DNA of 39,409 nucleotides from a virus. The notes under the pieces were generated by a model that was not told the origin of the DNA, searched no databases, and worked only from the letters and a program-made list of their open reading frames with translations. The position numbers were made by a program, and so were the translations under genes. Shown piece by piece: positions 1 to 8,002 of the stretch; position 1 is the stretch's first letter, and each line of letters begins with the position of its first letter. The stretch covers positions 1-39,409 of the IMG/VR virus record IMGVR_UViG_3300035703_000193. One strand, 5' to 3'.

Positions 1-127
1 TCCCTCGATGTCTCTTTAATCTTATCCCAAATGATTTGAGCCAGTTGGATGTATTCGCGCCACGTGAATTTTACTTTGTTGCCTTCCAAGTGTACATTGA
101 TTTCACTTGCAAGTTCCGCAAAGTTCA
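1..127. repeat. Terminal direct repeat, left copy
   Basis: These 127 bases are identical to 39283-39409. The repeat lies inside one open reading frame that becomes whole when the two ends are merged. A length of exactly 127 matches a commonly used maximum de Bruijn k-mer, so the repeat is best read as the assembly overlap of a circular or circularly permuted genome rather than a biological terminal repeat. Confidence 0.95.
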
Positions 128-206
128 TTGAGTAGCAAGCCACGTCACCCATCGGCGACTTTATCCCATCTGCATTTTTCAATGCTTCTTTTAAATTTGT
201 TTGCAT
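1..206 (-). CDS. N-terminal part of a 97-residue lysis-region protein split by the record ends
   Basis: An ATG at 206 reads leftward for 68 codons to base 1 and continues in frame at 39282 when the 127-base overlap is collapsed, ending with TAG at 39195. The joined protein has 97 residues, starts MQTNLKEALKNADG and ends ALIGFKL. It has no signal peptide, clear membrane segment or family that I recognise. It sits 10 bases downstream of the holin gene and upstream of the amidase gene, so it belongs to the lysis end of the late operon. Being small, charged and placed between holin and endolysin it could be an accessory lysis protein, but that is only position-based inference. Confidence 0.85.
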   Translation of the reverse strand, partial: MQTNLKEALKNADGIKSPMGDVACYSMNFAELASEINVHLEGNKVKFTWREYIQLAQIIWDKIKETSR

Positions 207-216
207 GATTATTATT

Positions 217-621
217 TTAACGATTAAAAAAACGTGTGATTAAAACGCCAAGATTTACACCTGTGATGCGCTTTATATTTTCAGCAATAGAATACAATTC
301 AACGGTTGCAATTAAAAACGCTGCCATGTACGTAATGTTGAATGGAAGCGAAAATGTATTTCTTGCACCCTCGAAAATAAGGATACCACAAAAATAAACG
401 ACTATCTTTTCCATTGTGCGATAAAGTCCTTTGCTATTTATCTTTTGTTGTTCTTTTCTTGCGGCTATGATACCCGTTGCCATGTCGGCGAAAACAACGA
501 AAACCGTAAAAATCAGGAATCCTTTAATCGGGATAAAGAAGGAAAAGACCCAGCCACAGCAAATGGCGTATGTTATCTTTTCCCATCCAAGGTGCAAAAA
601 GTTGATTAAAGTTGTTTTCAT
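217..621 (-). CDS. Holin, phage_holin_4 (toxin secretion/lysis holin) type
   Basis: The 134-residue product has several hydrophobic stretches (about residues 15-50 and again near 70-110) and the family-like segment DMATGIIAARKEQQKINSKG followed by LYRTMEKI. In the phage_holin_4 family this D-x-x-TG-x-x-AA ... S-x-GL-x-RT-x-x-K pattern is characteristic. The protein would oligomerise in the inner membrane and release the amidase encoded two genes downstream on the circle. Its ATG at 621 shares one base with the stop of the upstream 196-residue gene, so translation is probably coupled. The basic C-terminus (RFFNR) is typical of holins. Confidence 0.88.
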   Translation of the reverse strand: MKTTLINFLHLGWEKITYAICCGWVFSFFIPIKGFLIFTVFVVFADMATGIIAARKEQQKINSKGLYRTMEKIVVYFCGILIFEGARNTFSLPFNITYMAAFLIATVELYSIAENIKRITGVNLGVLITRFFNR

Positions 622-1211
622 TACTTTGTTTTTCTCAGGATTAATTTATTGTCAAAGTCTTTGAAAATATTTGCCTTGGTTAAATAAATAACCATTTTAT
701 CACCTTGATTTGGGTAATTTAAAATATACCCGTATGTGTCAGAAATGATAACCAAAGGTCTATTTAAAGATTCACCAATTTTAATCCTCAGGCTTCCCGC
801 TTGATTTACAAATATTTCAGCCCCTGCCACAACTTTTACACCGTTGGTAATGGCTTGATAATTACCTGTCCAAAACCTTTTGAATTGTTCTTGCAAATAA
901 TCAAATGAGCCTTGTATTTTACCATTCGTTAATGACTTATCTAACTTGTTTGCGCTTGCGATAAACTTGTTTTGTCCCTCAAGTAAATTCAAGGCATCAG
1001 CCATTTTCCGTGCATCGTCAACCAAGTCGTTGGTAAGAAATGGAATAATTAAATTTGAATCAGCAAATATTTTTAAACTCGAATTGTCCGCATCGGTGAT
1101 TTGCTTTACCTGCCAAACCGTATCAGGGTCAATAAATACCTTTTTAATAATGATTGTATCCTGACCAAAGGAAAACGCCGGGAAAAGGAAAAGGAATAAT
1201 ATTTTTTTCAT
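621..1211 (-). CDS. Predicted secreted or periplasmic protein of unknown function
   Basis: The 196-residue protein begins MKKILFLFLFPAFSFGQ, a compact signal peptide with the FGQ cleavage context common in Bacteroidota. The mature part is rich in D, N and K, has no cysteine motif and no recognised enzyme motif. It lies between the tail fibre and the holin in the late operon, so it could be a spanin-like or exported late protein. No second membrane anchor is visible, which makes a classical two-component spanin unlikely. Function unknown; the export signal is the main observable property. Confidence 0.8.
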   Translation of the reverse strand: MKKILFLFLFPAFSFGQDTIIIKKVFIDPDTVWQVKQITDADNSSLKIFADSNLIIPFLTNDLVDDARKMADALNLLEGQNKFIASANKLDKSLTNGKIQGSFDYLQEQFKRFWTGNYQAITNGVKVVAGAEIFVNQAGSLRIKIGESLNRPLVIISDTYGYILNYPNQGDKMVIYLTKANIFKDFDNKLILRKTK

Positions 1212-1217
1212 GTGTTT

Positions 1218-3632
1218 TTATTTAATTGCAAGCCAAAATATTTTAACGCTTTTACTTGAAGCCTCTGTACCGTCTAAGTTCCATGCTTGCACGGAAAAGG
1301 TTGTACTATTTTTCGTGTAAACCTCAAATAATATTTTATTACCCCCACCAATACCAGCCGAGGTAATTATAACCGATGAAGGATTTGAGCCAAGTCCATG
1401 AGTAACGGTAAATATCGCCGAGGGTGTCCCTGTTGTTGCCGTGGTTTCACCCCTTGTCATTAACCCCGTTTGCGCCACCGTTGTAACCTCGCCCACCACG
1501 TTGCTCCCGTCTTTTCCAAGTAAACTTGTTGGCGTCGCCGTGGTTGTGGATAAAGTTACCGCGCCTGATATTGTCCCTCCAGTTTTTGGGTAATAAGTTG
1601 AACCAGCTGAAGAAGTAGTTAAATAGTCATTTCCGTCAACCGTTCCATCTGCTTTTAAAAATTCCGTAAATGAACCGCCTGATTTTATAAAACTATTTGC
1701 AGTTACGTTACTTGATACACCAACCGTGCCGTTTACCTCAAGTGTTCGAGTTGGCGCGTTTGTCCCAATACCCACCCTGTCCGTTGAGGCATCCACGAAA
1801 ACCATATTTGCGTTTCCGTCGCTTTCAATGCGCGTGTCAAAGTCGCCAGAACCTTCGTTTAACACCGTGGCATTGTTTACGGTGAGTGCGCCTGTCAATG
1901 TCGTTGCACCTGTAACGCCGAGTGTGCCATTCATATTTATATTTCCAAATTCATTTATAGTCATAGCAATTGTTGGAGTTTCCGTATTATAAGATGTTTG
2001 AAAATGCATTCTTCCAGCCCACGTTCCAATTGTTCCAACACTACCAATGAATAAATCTCTATTTGGAGATACATCAGTTGTTTTAAAATATCGTGTTCTT
2101 AATCCAGAATATTGTGAACTTGAACCAAAAAATATGTCTCCTATTGAATTAATAGTTGAACTTAAATTTATACTTGTTCCCGTCAACCCTCCCGTCAACG
2201 TCCCCCCTGTCAATGGCAAATAAGTTGAAGCCGCCACGCCACTACGCAAGTAATTTGTAAGCATGGAAGCCGTGTCGCTTATGTTTACCTTTAAATTCAA
2301 CGCCGTTTGCGTTGCCGTTGATATTGGTTTATTAGCATCCGAAGTATTATCCACATTCCCTAGGCCAACCATACTTTTCGTTATCCCCGAAACCGTACCC
2401 GTGAAGGTTGGTGAGGCTAAATTTGCTTTTAACGCAAATCTAGAAGTTAAATTTAATTGATTTGTATCTGATTGAGTAAACAAAAAAGACGTATCAGTAT
2501 AATTTAATTTAGCCGCAAATCTGGAAGTTAAATTTAATAATGATGTATCAGCATCTCGAAAGTAATTTGTAAGCATGGAAGCCGTGTCACTTACCAAAAG
2601 TGTTGGCGTTGTATCGCGCCAAAGTCCACTTTTATAATACAAAGATGAATTTTCAACTGGTGAGGTAATTGAAAGATCATGAAGCTCTGATAATTTATAA
2701 CCCGATGCCACGCGTATGGCGATTGTTCCGTTGTTTACCGATGAATTAATACAAAATCCAATAGGCATATCAATGTTAGGCGCAATTGGTTCAATATCTG
2801 TCCAAACACCTGCCACCGTTGGCGAAGGGTAAAGGATCGCGCCAGCCGCAAAGGTATCAGTATTAACCTGCCTTATTTTGCCAAATGAAATAACATATCC
2901 ATCCTCACCGTTGCTTAAATCATGTGCCGTTATTCCAAGTAAATATTTTGCATCTATTGAGCCGTTGGCGATAAATTTAGCAACGGTTATTCTACCACTT
3001 GCCCCAACCGTGCCATTGGCATAAACAAGGCTTCCTTTGGTAATCGTTGCGCCTGTTTGATTCTTAACAAGCCAAAAGTTTTTAAATCCAAGTTCGTTGG
3101 GTACATTGTCATTTAATCCAAGTACCACCGTCGCCAAATCACTGTCCCAACGCATTTTTGCCGTGTCGACGTTGTTTGTTGGAACACCAACATTGAAAAA
3201 CAAGGAGTCCACGGGCTGGGTGAAATTGTTATTTATTATAATTGTATCGCCGTTGCTAAAAACCCAGCCTCCCTTTGTTTTAATGTAATTATACTGAATG
3301 TTATTTACTGTATCAAGAATAAAATAAGCGTTATTTAAACCACTTGATTTTATTGCAACCGTATCCGTCGCCCTTCCACGGTAAACAAGCCCGTCGCCCG
3401 TGGTTTGAAAACCAAGGCGTTGTTTGTTTCCCGTTGCTGGGTATTGGGCGAATAGGCTGAGGGAAAGGAATAAAAAAAGAATTGAAGGCAAAGTTTTTTT
3501 GCCTCCAATCTTCTTGATTATGCTACTCCCCAGTTTAAGCAATACTTGTTCCACCAATATTTCACCAACGCGCCCCAATGTTTTCAGGAATCGCCTTTCT
3601 TTTCTTTGTTTTATTTCTTTCATAAAATTCAT
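1218..3632 (-). CDS. Tail fibre protein with an N-terminal signal-like segment
   Basis: The 804-residue product carries low-complexity beta-rich fibre sequence. The segment KSMVGLGNVDNTSDANKPIS near the middle is a classic tail-fibre shaft repeat, and SDTASMLTNY occurs twice. The C-terminal part (HGLGSNPSSVIITSAG and beyond) looks like a compact receptor-binding tip. Residues 1-46 are basic and amphipathic, followed by a hydrophobic stretch at about 48-62 ending FAQ. That looks like a Bacteroidota signal peptide, which is odd for a virion protein. The start is supported by a 4-base ATGA overlap with the upstream connector gene. It likely mediates host recognition. Confidence 0.85.
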   Translation of the reverse strand: MNFMKEIKQRKERRFLKTLGRVGEILVEQVLLKLGSSIIKKIGGKKTLPSILFLFLSLSLFAQYPATGNKQRLGFQTTGDGLVYRGRATDTVAIKSSGLNNAYFILDTVNNIQYNYIKTKGGWVFSNGDTIIINNNFTQPVDSLFFNVGVPTNNVDTAKMRWDSDLATVVLGLNDNVPNELGFKNFWLVKNQTGATITKGSLVYANGTVGASGRITVAKFIANGSIDAKYLLGITAHDLSNGEDGYVISFGKIRQVNTDTFAAGAILYPSPTVAGVWTDIEPIAPNIDMPIGFCINSSVNNGTIAIRVASGYKLSELHDLSITSPVENSSLYYKSGLWRDTTPTLLVSDTASMLTNYFRDADTSLLNLTSRFAAKLNYTDTSFLFTQSDTNQLNLTSRFALKANLASPTFTGTVSGITKSMVGLGNVDNTSDANKPISTATQTALNLKVNISDTASMLTNYLRSGVAASTYLPLTGGTLTGGLTGTSINLSSTINSIGDIFFGSSSQYSGLRTRYFKTTDVSPNRDLFIGSVGTIGTWAGRMHFQTSYNTETPTIAMTINEFGNINMNGTLGVTGATTLTGALTVNNATVLNEGSGDFDTRIESDGNANMVFVDASTDRVGIGTNAPTRTLEVNGTVGVSSNVTANSFIKSGGSFTEFLKADGTVDGNDYLTTSSAGSTYYPKTGGTISGAVTLSTTTATPTSLLGKDGSNVVGEVTTVAQTGLMTRGETTATTGTPSAIFTVTHGLGSNPSSVIITSAGIGGGNKILFEVYTKNSTTFSVQAWNLDGTEASSKSVKIFWLAIK
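2249..2276. repeat. Internal direct repeat of the tail fibre gene, copy 1
   Basis: A 28-base stretch here recurs exactly at 2561-2588. On the coding strand both encode DTASMLTNY, flanked by near-repeats of the LNLTSRFA segment. It reflects duplication of a fibre shaft unit, a common source of length variation in fibres. Confidence 0.9.
2561..2588. repeat. Internal direct repeat of the tail fibre gene, copy 2
   Basis: Exact second copy of 2249-2276, 312 bases away and in the same frame (312 is divisible by 3), so recombination between the copies would remove 104 residues without breaking the frame. Confidence 0.9.
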
Positions 3633-4168
3633 AAAACTATTCCCATCGTGTTATAAATGTCAAATATTTCTTCATCCTCATTACAAGTCGCCTCAGGACA
3701 ACCAATCGCACTTGGAACAAAGCCTATTAAATTAGTTGCGCAAGTACACAAATAATCTTTGATTCTTTTTTTCTTTACTCCAAGCCTTTGAAGCATGGTA
3801 TCTTGATAGAATTTTAATCCATCAACCCCCACGTTTTGCCCGTACTCGTTATCCAATGTATATAAGCCATTTGTACCAAGTTGCATAACCATATAAGGTG
3901 CTGCTTCGTATAACACGGCGTTTGCGCAAAAGGATTTTAAATGATCATTCCATAATGCTTGATAAGCCGTGGACGTGAAGGCGGTTGAACTTCCTTTGTC
4001 CGCAACCAGGGCATCGTAAAAAGTTAAGCCTATCGCTGGAACAATCCATTGAAACTCCGCATCTTGAATGTGAGGGCTTATAAGGCTTTTGTCAATCCTT
4101 ATATCTGCTGGTGTTGGTCTTGCAACTCCTCCGCTTATAACCTCAGACGGTTGTATTAATTGTGCCAT
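3629..4168 (-). CDS. Head-tail connector/adaptor-like protein
   Basis: The 179-residue protein lies immediately downstream of the portal gene. It begins with a short flexible stretch, then helical sequence beginning IRIDKSLISPHIQDAEFQWI, a pattern seen in adaptor proteins where an N-terminal helix bundle docks on the portal. The C-terminal third contains four cysteines (LCTCATN and GCPEATC), which is unusual for a connector and may form a metal site or disulphides. Assignment rests on size, position after portal and the general look of connector families in Bacteroidota phages. The start abuts the portal stop with a one-base overlap. Confidence 0.65.
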   Translation of the reverse strand: MAQLIQPSEVISGGVARPTPADIRIDKSLISPHIQDAEFQWIVPAIGLTFYDALVADKGSSTAFTSTAYQALWNDHLKSFCANAVLYEAAPYMVMQLGTNGLYTLDNEYGQNVGVDGLKFYQDTMLQRLGVKKKRIKDYLCTCATNLIGFVPSAIGCPEATCNEDEEIFDIYNTMGIVL

Positions 4169-5802
4169 TATTCATTAATATTTTGCACGTTACCAAGTTC
4201 CGCTTGTCTTTCCTCAGTTGATTTCAATGTAATTGGTCTTCGTACGCCCTCGTTTTCCCAAACATCATTTACTTCTTTTGACGTTTCTGGAAACCCTGAT
4301 ATATTTCTAAAAAATTCTTCATCACTTTTTTGCGCGGTTATCGCTCCGCTTCTTACTCCTATACCATAAGCATTAATTAAGTTTTGAATTTCAAGTGAAG
4401 TCATTTGATTTTCCGATTCTTCATTAATTGGCGAATAACCTAATATTTCCCTCTTTTCATTTGTCGATAAATTATCCTCAACTTTAATGTCACCCATGAA
4501 TGACACGGGCAAAGTATTTGATATGGAAAATTGAACGTCTTTAAAGGCTGGGTTGTATTGCCCAATTTCGGCTAAATAGGGATTTATAATTTTAGATAAC
4601 ATCAAGTTTTGGCGCGGCTTAATTACCGTACTTTGTAAGTACTCCATTTCTTGTCTTATCTGTTGATTGCTGCCAAGTTGCCCCGCGGTTGCGAAGCCTG
4701 CAAGTGACTTGCTCCATCTATTAGCCACGACAATCGCCGAGGCTGCCAAGTTTTGCAAGTTTAAAAATTCGCCCTCGCTTTCCTTTGAGGTGGGAATCCA
4801 ATTCGCTTTTAATTTTTCGTCACGGAGAACTTGAACGAATAACTTATGATTATTCCCCATTCCCGTGAACTTACTTTCTATACCTTCAACCAATTTCTTT
4901 GCTTGGTCTGGCGTAATTGAGCCGAAGAATTGCATCACCCCAGAAGGCATGAAACCATTTTCAAACTTACTTGTATTAAACCGCTGAATTCGGTATTCAA
5001 TTTCAGCCCACATTTTCGCGCCTATCCATTCAGGTAAGCCAAAGTAAAAATACCCTGCGGCGTATTGCTTCACATGGATGACGCTTCTTTGCGTTCCATC
5101 TTCAAATTTCTTAAAGTCTGGATAAATTGGTACCTCCCTGAATCCTTCGCTTTCGTAAAATACGCCGTCGGTAGTAAGTGGCACCTCTTCCCAATTGTCG
5201 TAAATGCCAACCGATTTTATAATCTGATCCGCTTCGGCTTTTCGAATACCGACGTTATAAACGGGTACATGGTAAATATAAGTGAATGGCTCGCTTCCTA
5301 CTTTGCCTTTAACAATTTCGCAAAAGCTATTCCCAAAAGCATCATAGTCAAACGCAAGTTGAGCCAAAACCTCCTGAAGATTTTGCCCGTGTAAATTAAC
5401 CTGCGAAATAACATCTTCTATTTCGCTTAAAGAATCGTCGGTGATAACTTCACCCTTCATTGACGTGGTGAGCAAAGTATTTGATTTGCCCTTCATGGGA
5501 ATGAAGCCGTCACCGACAACCATGTTTGTTTTATCTTCTATTATCCTTCGTAACGTCGGCGAATTATTAACAATGGCGATAAGGCTCTTTAAAAAGTCGT
5601 CTTTTTGCGTAAAGAACCGCACCCATTTTGCCCCCGTGAAATCAAGCCTCTCCCGTGACGGCTCATTAAAAATATCTTCCTTCACTAACATGGTATTGGA
5701 AGTATCTAAGGTAACCGATGCAAGTAAAGGGCTTTGATTTCGTTTACTTACTCGATTGTTCCTGTTCGGGACTGCCTGTATTTTCTTTAATTGTTGGCTC
5801 AT
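4168..5802 (-). CDS. Portal protein
   Basis: The product of about 544 residues resembles phage portal proteins: an early FFTQKDDFLKSLIAIVNNSP segment with IIEDKTNMVVG, a central region with an IYHVPVYNVGIRKAEADQI stretch, YFGLPEW, and a C-terminal helical region with WSKSLAGFATAGQLGSNQQI and NQLRQEME-like helices. Portal forms the dodecameric head vertex for DNA packaging. I chose the ATG at 5802 (MSQQLKKIQ) over the upstream ATG at 5841, because the longer form adds only 13 residues in an overlap with the preceding gene; either start overlaps that gene. It sits downstream of the capsid gene, the reverse of the usual portal-protease-capsid order. Confidence 0.88.
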   Translation of the reverse strand: MSQQLKKIQAVPNRNNRVSKRNQSPLLASVTLDTSNTMLVKEDIFNEPSRERLDFTGAKWVRFFTQKDDFLKSLIAIVNNSPTLRRIIEDKTNMVVGDGFIPMKGKSNTLLTTSMKGEVITDDSLSEIEDVISQVNLHGQNLQEVLAQLAFDYDAFGNSFCEIVKGKVGSEPFTYIYHVPVYNVGIRKAEADQIIKSVGIYDNWEEVPLTTDGVFYESEGFREVPIYPDFKKFEDGTQRSVIHVKQYAAGYFYFGLPEWIGAKMWAEIEYRIQRFNTSKFENGFMPSGVMQFFGSITPDQAKKLVEGIESKFTGMGNNHKLFVQVLRDEKLKANWIPTSKESEGEFLNLQNLAASAIVVANRWSKSLAGFATAGQLGSNQQIRQEMEYLQSTVIKPRQNLMLSKIINPYLAEIGQYNPAFKDVQFSISNTLPVSFMGDIKVEDNLSTNEKREILGYSPINEESENQMTSLEIQNLINAYGIGVRSGAITAQKSDEEFFRNISGFPETSKEVNDVWENEGVRRPITLKSTEERQAELGNVQNINE

Positions 5803-5980
5803 AGCTTTTTTTCTCGGGGGTATAAATAACGTGTTGCCCAACGGTCTGAGGGCTTGATTTATACCAAGCCCTCAATTCGTTTTGTGAAAGTTCGCCGATA
5901 GTTTTTCGAATGATGCCAGCTTTGCCCGAAAGGTCAGCCCCAACGTAAAGCATTTGCCTACTTTTTTCTCTAACTATCAT
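5744..5980 (-). CDS. Small protein upstream of portal, function unknown
   Basis: A 78-residue protein beginning MIVREKSRQMLYVGADLSGK. The N-terminal half could form a small mixed alpha/beta fold with an internal GELSQNELRAWYKSS helix; the C-terminus is charged and probably disordered (TGSPEQEQSSK). It lies 5 bases after the preceding 182-residue gene's stop and overlaps the portal gene start. Position in the head module suggests a structural or assembly accessory role; no family recognised. Confidence 0.6.
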   Translation of the reverse strand: MIVREKSRQMLYVGADLSGKAGIIRKTIGELSQNELRAWYKSSPQTVGQHVIYTPEKKSYEPTIKENTGSPEQEQSSK

Positions 5981-5985
5981 ATTTG

Positions 5986-6534
5986 TTAATCTAAGGCGTT
6001 CATCACTGTTTCGCCGTTTACAATGTACCTCGCTTTGTTCGTGGTTCTGCAGGTAATGGTAAGAGTTTCTTGATTTGAATCGGTAAACAATGCACCCGAT
6101 AAACCTTCTGCACTCGTTAACCTTGCAACTCTTTTCTTACCGCCAACCAATTCAACACCCCAAATCCAATAGTTACCCGTGTTTTCCACGTGGACACAAA
6201 CCAATCCGCAAGCTTGATTTGCCATGTCTTGAATAAGGTTACGTAATTCCTGATCGCGGCAGTTAATGATTCCCGTTAAACTTTGCTCAATGGCAACCGA
6301 TAAAGTATCAGCATCTTGCGTCACCGTTTCCGTGAACGCGCCTGAATTATCCCTAAATTCAATTTCGTAAAACACGGCAGCCGTGGATGCCATTGTTATT
6401 GCCGTGGTTGCTCCCGATGCGTTATTGGTTATGCTTGTCACCTGATTAGCATTGGCAATGTAAAATTTGCCAATACCTCCTGCGCAAGTGCCATCTGTAC
6501 ATTGATTAAGCCAACCGCCTGTTATTGCGCTCAT
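5986..6534 (-). CDS. Virion structural protein, candidate tail tube or head completion protein
   Basis: The 182-residue product begins MSAITGGWLNQCTDGTCAGG and continues with beta-rich sequence (FYIANANQVTSITNNASG). The alternating polar/hydrophobic pattern, YWIWGVEL core strand and absence of enzyme motifs suit a small virion protein such as a tail tube subunit. Neighbours are major capsid on one side and portal on the other. Several cysteines (CTDGTC, NQACGLVC) are unusual. Family not certain, so only a structural role is proposed. Confidence 0.6.
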   Translation of the reverse strand: MSAITGGWLNQCTDGTCAGGIGKFYIANANQVTSITNNASGATTAITMASTAAVFYEIEFRDNSGAFTETVTQDADTLSVAIEQSLTGIINCRDQELRNLIQDMANQACGLVCVHVENTGNYWIWGVELVGGKKRVARLTSAEGLSGALFTDSNQETLTITCRTTNKARYIVNGETVMNALD

Positions 6535-6544
6535 TCGTTATTGA

Positions 6545-7528
6545 TTAGTAGCCTAAGCTGATTAATGATGGGTGAATATAATTAACGCCCATTTTGAAGC
6601 GCGCTTTAATGTACACCTTTTCGTCCTTCTGGTCATACCAAAGTTCCAAAGCCGTTTCAGGGCTTAGAACGTCCGTTGCAAGTACCTTATTTTGCGGAGT
6701 GGTGTATTCCACGTAATGAGGCTTAGTTGTTCCAAGTCCTGTTGCAATATCGTCCCAACGGAATTGAGGTACAACGGGTACACCACGGAAGGTGAATTGC
6801 TCAACACCGTTAATCAACTGGAGTAAACCATAGTCACCGCCACCGCCGTTTTCAATGTCTTCCCTTAATTGAGAATAAACGCTTTGCGTCACATTGAATA
6901 CTTTTTGGTTCGTAGGTAAACCTTTCAACTGTAAAGGAGCTTGGTCATATACCGCGCGAAGGATTGCGAAGCCGTCACCTGAGGAAAGGTCTGAGCCTGA
7001 ACCCGTGTTTGTTCTTGGTGTCAAAGCATCTGCAACCAACTGAGGATAATAAACAGTCCAAAAACCGTCTAATGAATCAAAGTTAGGATTGTTTGAAGAC
7101 TGGTCACCAAAGTAAGAAAGACGGGTAATATCATTTCTTATCGCCTGTTGTGTACGGGTCAAAAGAATATTTTCAATCAAAGTTCCCGAAACATCTGGAA
7201 GCCTTGTACCTGTTTTCAATAACTCTTCAAAAACGGTATCCTCGAACTCGTCCCAGCACATTTCAAGATCCACCTTCATTTTTTCAACGTCAATAGTACG
7301 CTGGTAAATGTCAACCGAACCCACTGGATTAAATCCGCAGCCTGAGTACTTGCGTACAATGTTTTCCAACTGCTGAACAAAAACCATTTTCTTTTTATTC
7401 GCAACGTTTCCAAGCACGCGAAATTGTCCGCGAAGGTCATCGTCAAAGAATACTGGTTCTAAAAAAATGTTATTTGCCTCCGTGCCTCTGAAGGACACGT
7501 CTAATTGGCTTATTTCAACTAATGCCAT
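6545..7528 (-). CDS. Major capsid protein
   Basis: The 327-residue protein follows a small structural gene and the protease-scaffold gene, as major capsid genes do. The segment FLEPVFFDDDLRGQFRVLGN and the later WFDEF-like CWDEFEDTVFEELLKTGTRL and TRTQQAIRNDITRLSYFGD are capsid-like, as is the C-terminal VLSPETALELWYDQKDEKVY with IKARFKMGVNYIHP, typical of HK97-type capsid P-domain ends in Bacteroidota phages. The protein lacks an obvious long N-terminal delta domain, fitting the scaffold-like tail on the protease. Assembly into the icosahedral head is inferred from family and position. Confidence 0.85.
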   Translation of the reverse strand: MALVEISQLDVSFRGTEANNIFLEPVFFDDDLRGQFRVLGNVANKKKMVFVQQLENIVRKYSGCGFNPVGSVDIYQRTIDVEKMKVDLEMCWDEFEDTVFEELLKTGTRLPDVSGTLIENILLTRTQQAIRNDITRLSYFGDQSSNNPNFDSLDGFWTVYYPQLVADALTPRTNTGSGSDLSSGDGFAILRAVYDQAPLQLKGLPTNQKVFNVTQSVYSQLREDIENGGGGDYGLLQLINGVEQFTFRGVPVVPQFRWDDIATGLGTTKPHYVEYTTPQNKVLATDVLSPETALELWYDQKDEKVYIKARFKMGVNYIHPSLISLGY

Positions 7529-7540
7529 TTTGTTTTAGTT

Positions 7541-8002
7541 TTAAAGATTTGGGTAAGAAATTGTTGCAGACGTATTGGTTAATACCAATGAATCCTCAAT
7601 CACAAATGAAAACTCGGTTTTTGCGCCAGCCGCTGCCGTTGCAAATAACACCTTCCAATCGTTGCCTTTGTTCAACGCCGTGGTTGTTATCTGTAAGATT
7701 GCCGTTGGTGCTGAGGATTGCCAATTTGCATAAGCCTCGTTACCTGATTCATCAACGACGGTAACCTTGTAAAAATCACTTGCGCTTGTTACGCCTGTCA
7801 ACGGTGCAACGCTCAAGCGATTGCCAGCCGTGGAAGTGCCATAAGTGAAGGATACGGGAATTCGATCCTCAAAGGTATCGATGCCGTATAACTGTTCCGC
7901 GTTTATCCCTTGCGCGTTGGCATACGGGTTAGTGCGGTTTAAACTGTTTTGCCCGACGTATGTGTTTGAGTCGGAAAAACCATTGACGTTTGCTGTTGCC
8001 AT
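7541..8002 (-). CDS. Structural protein between protease and capsid, possible head decoration protein
   Basis: A 153-residue protein, rich in A, T, S and N and predicted beta-rich, beginning MATANVNGFSDSNTYVGQNS. It lies exactly between the head protease (one-base overlap at 8002) and the major capsid gene (12-base gap), the usual place for a decoration or head-stabilising protein. The C-terminal half (FSFVIEDSLVLTNTSATISY) looks like a jelly-roll or Ig-like beta sandwich. Family not recognised; decoration is inferred from position and composition. Confidence 0.55.
   Translation of the reverse strand: MATANVNGFSDSNTYVGQNSLNRTNPYANAQGINAEQLYGIDTFEDRIPVSFTYGTSTAGNRLSVAPLTGVTSASDFYKVTVVDESGNEAYANWQSSAPTAILQITTTALNKGNDWKVLFATAAAGAKTEFSFVIEDSLVLTNTSATISYPNL

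Noticed and set aside
1-127. Biological direct terminal repeat
   Set aside because: Exactly 127 bases and located within an ORF, which is expected of a k-mer overlap; real terminal repeats rarely split a small gene this way.
1726-1992. Plus-strand ORFs opposite the tail fibre and other late genes
   Set aside because: They mirror the codon structure of the longer minus-strand genes, overlap each other, lack start context and show no family features.
4168-5841. Portal start at 5841
   Set aside because: It increases the overlap with the 78-residue gene to 98 bases without adding family-like residues; 5802 is preferred, although not proven.
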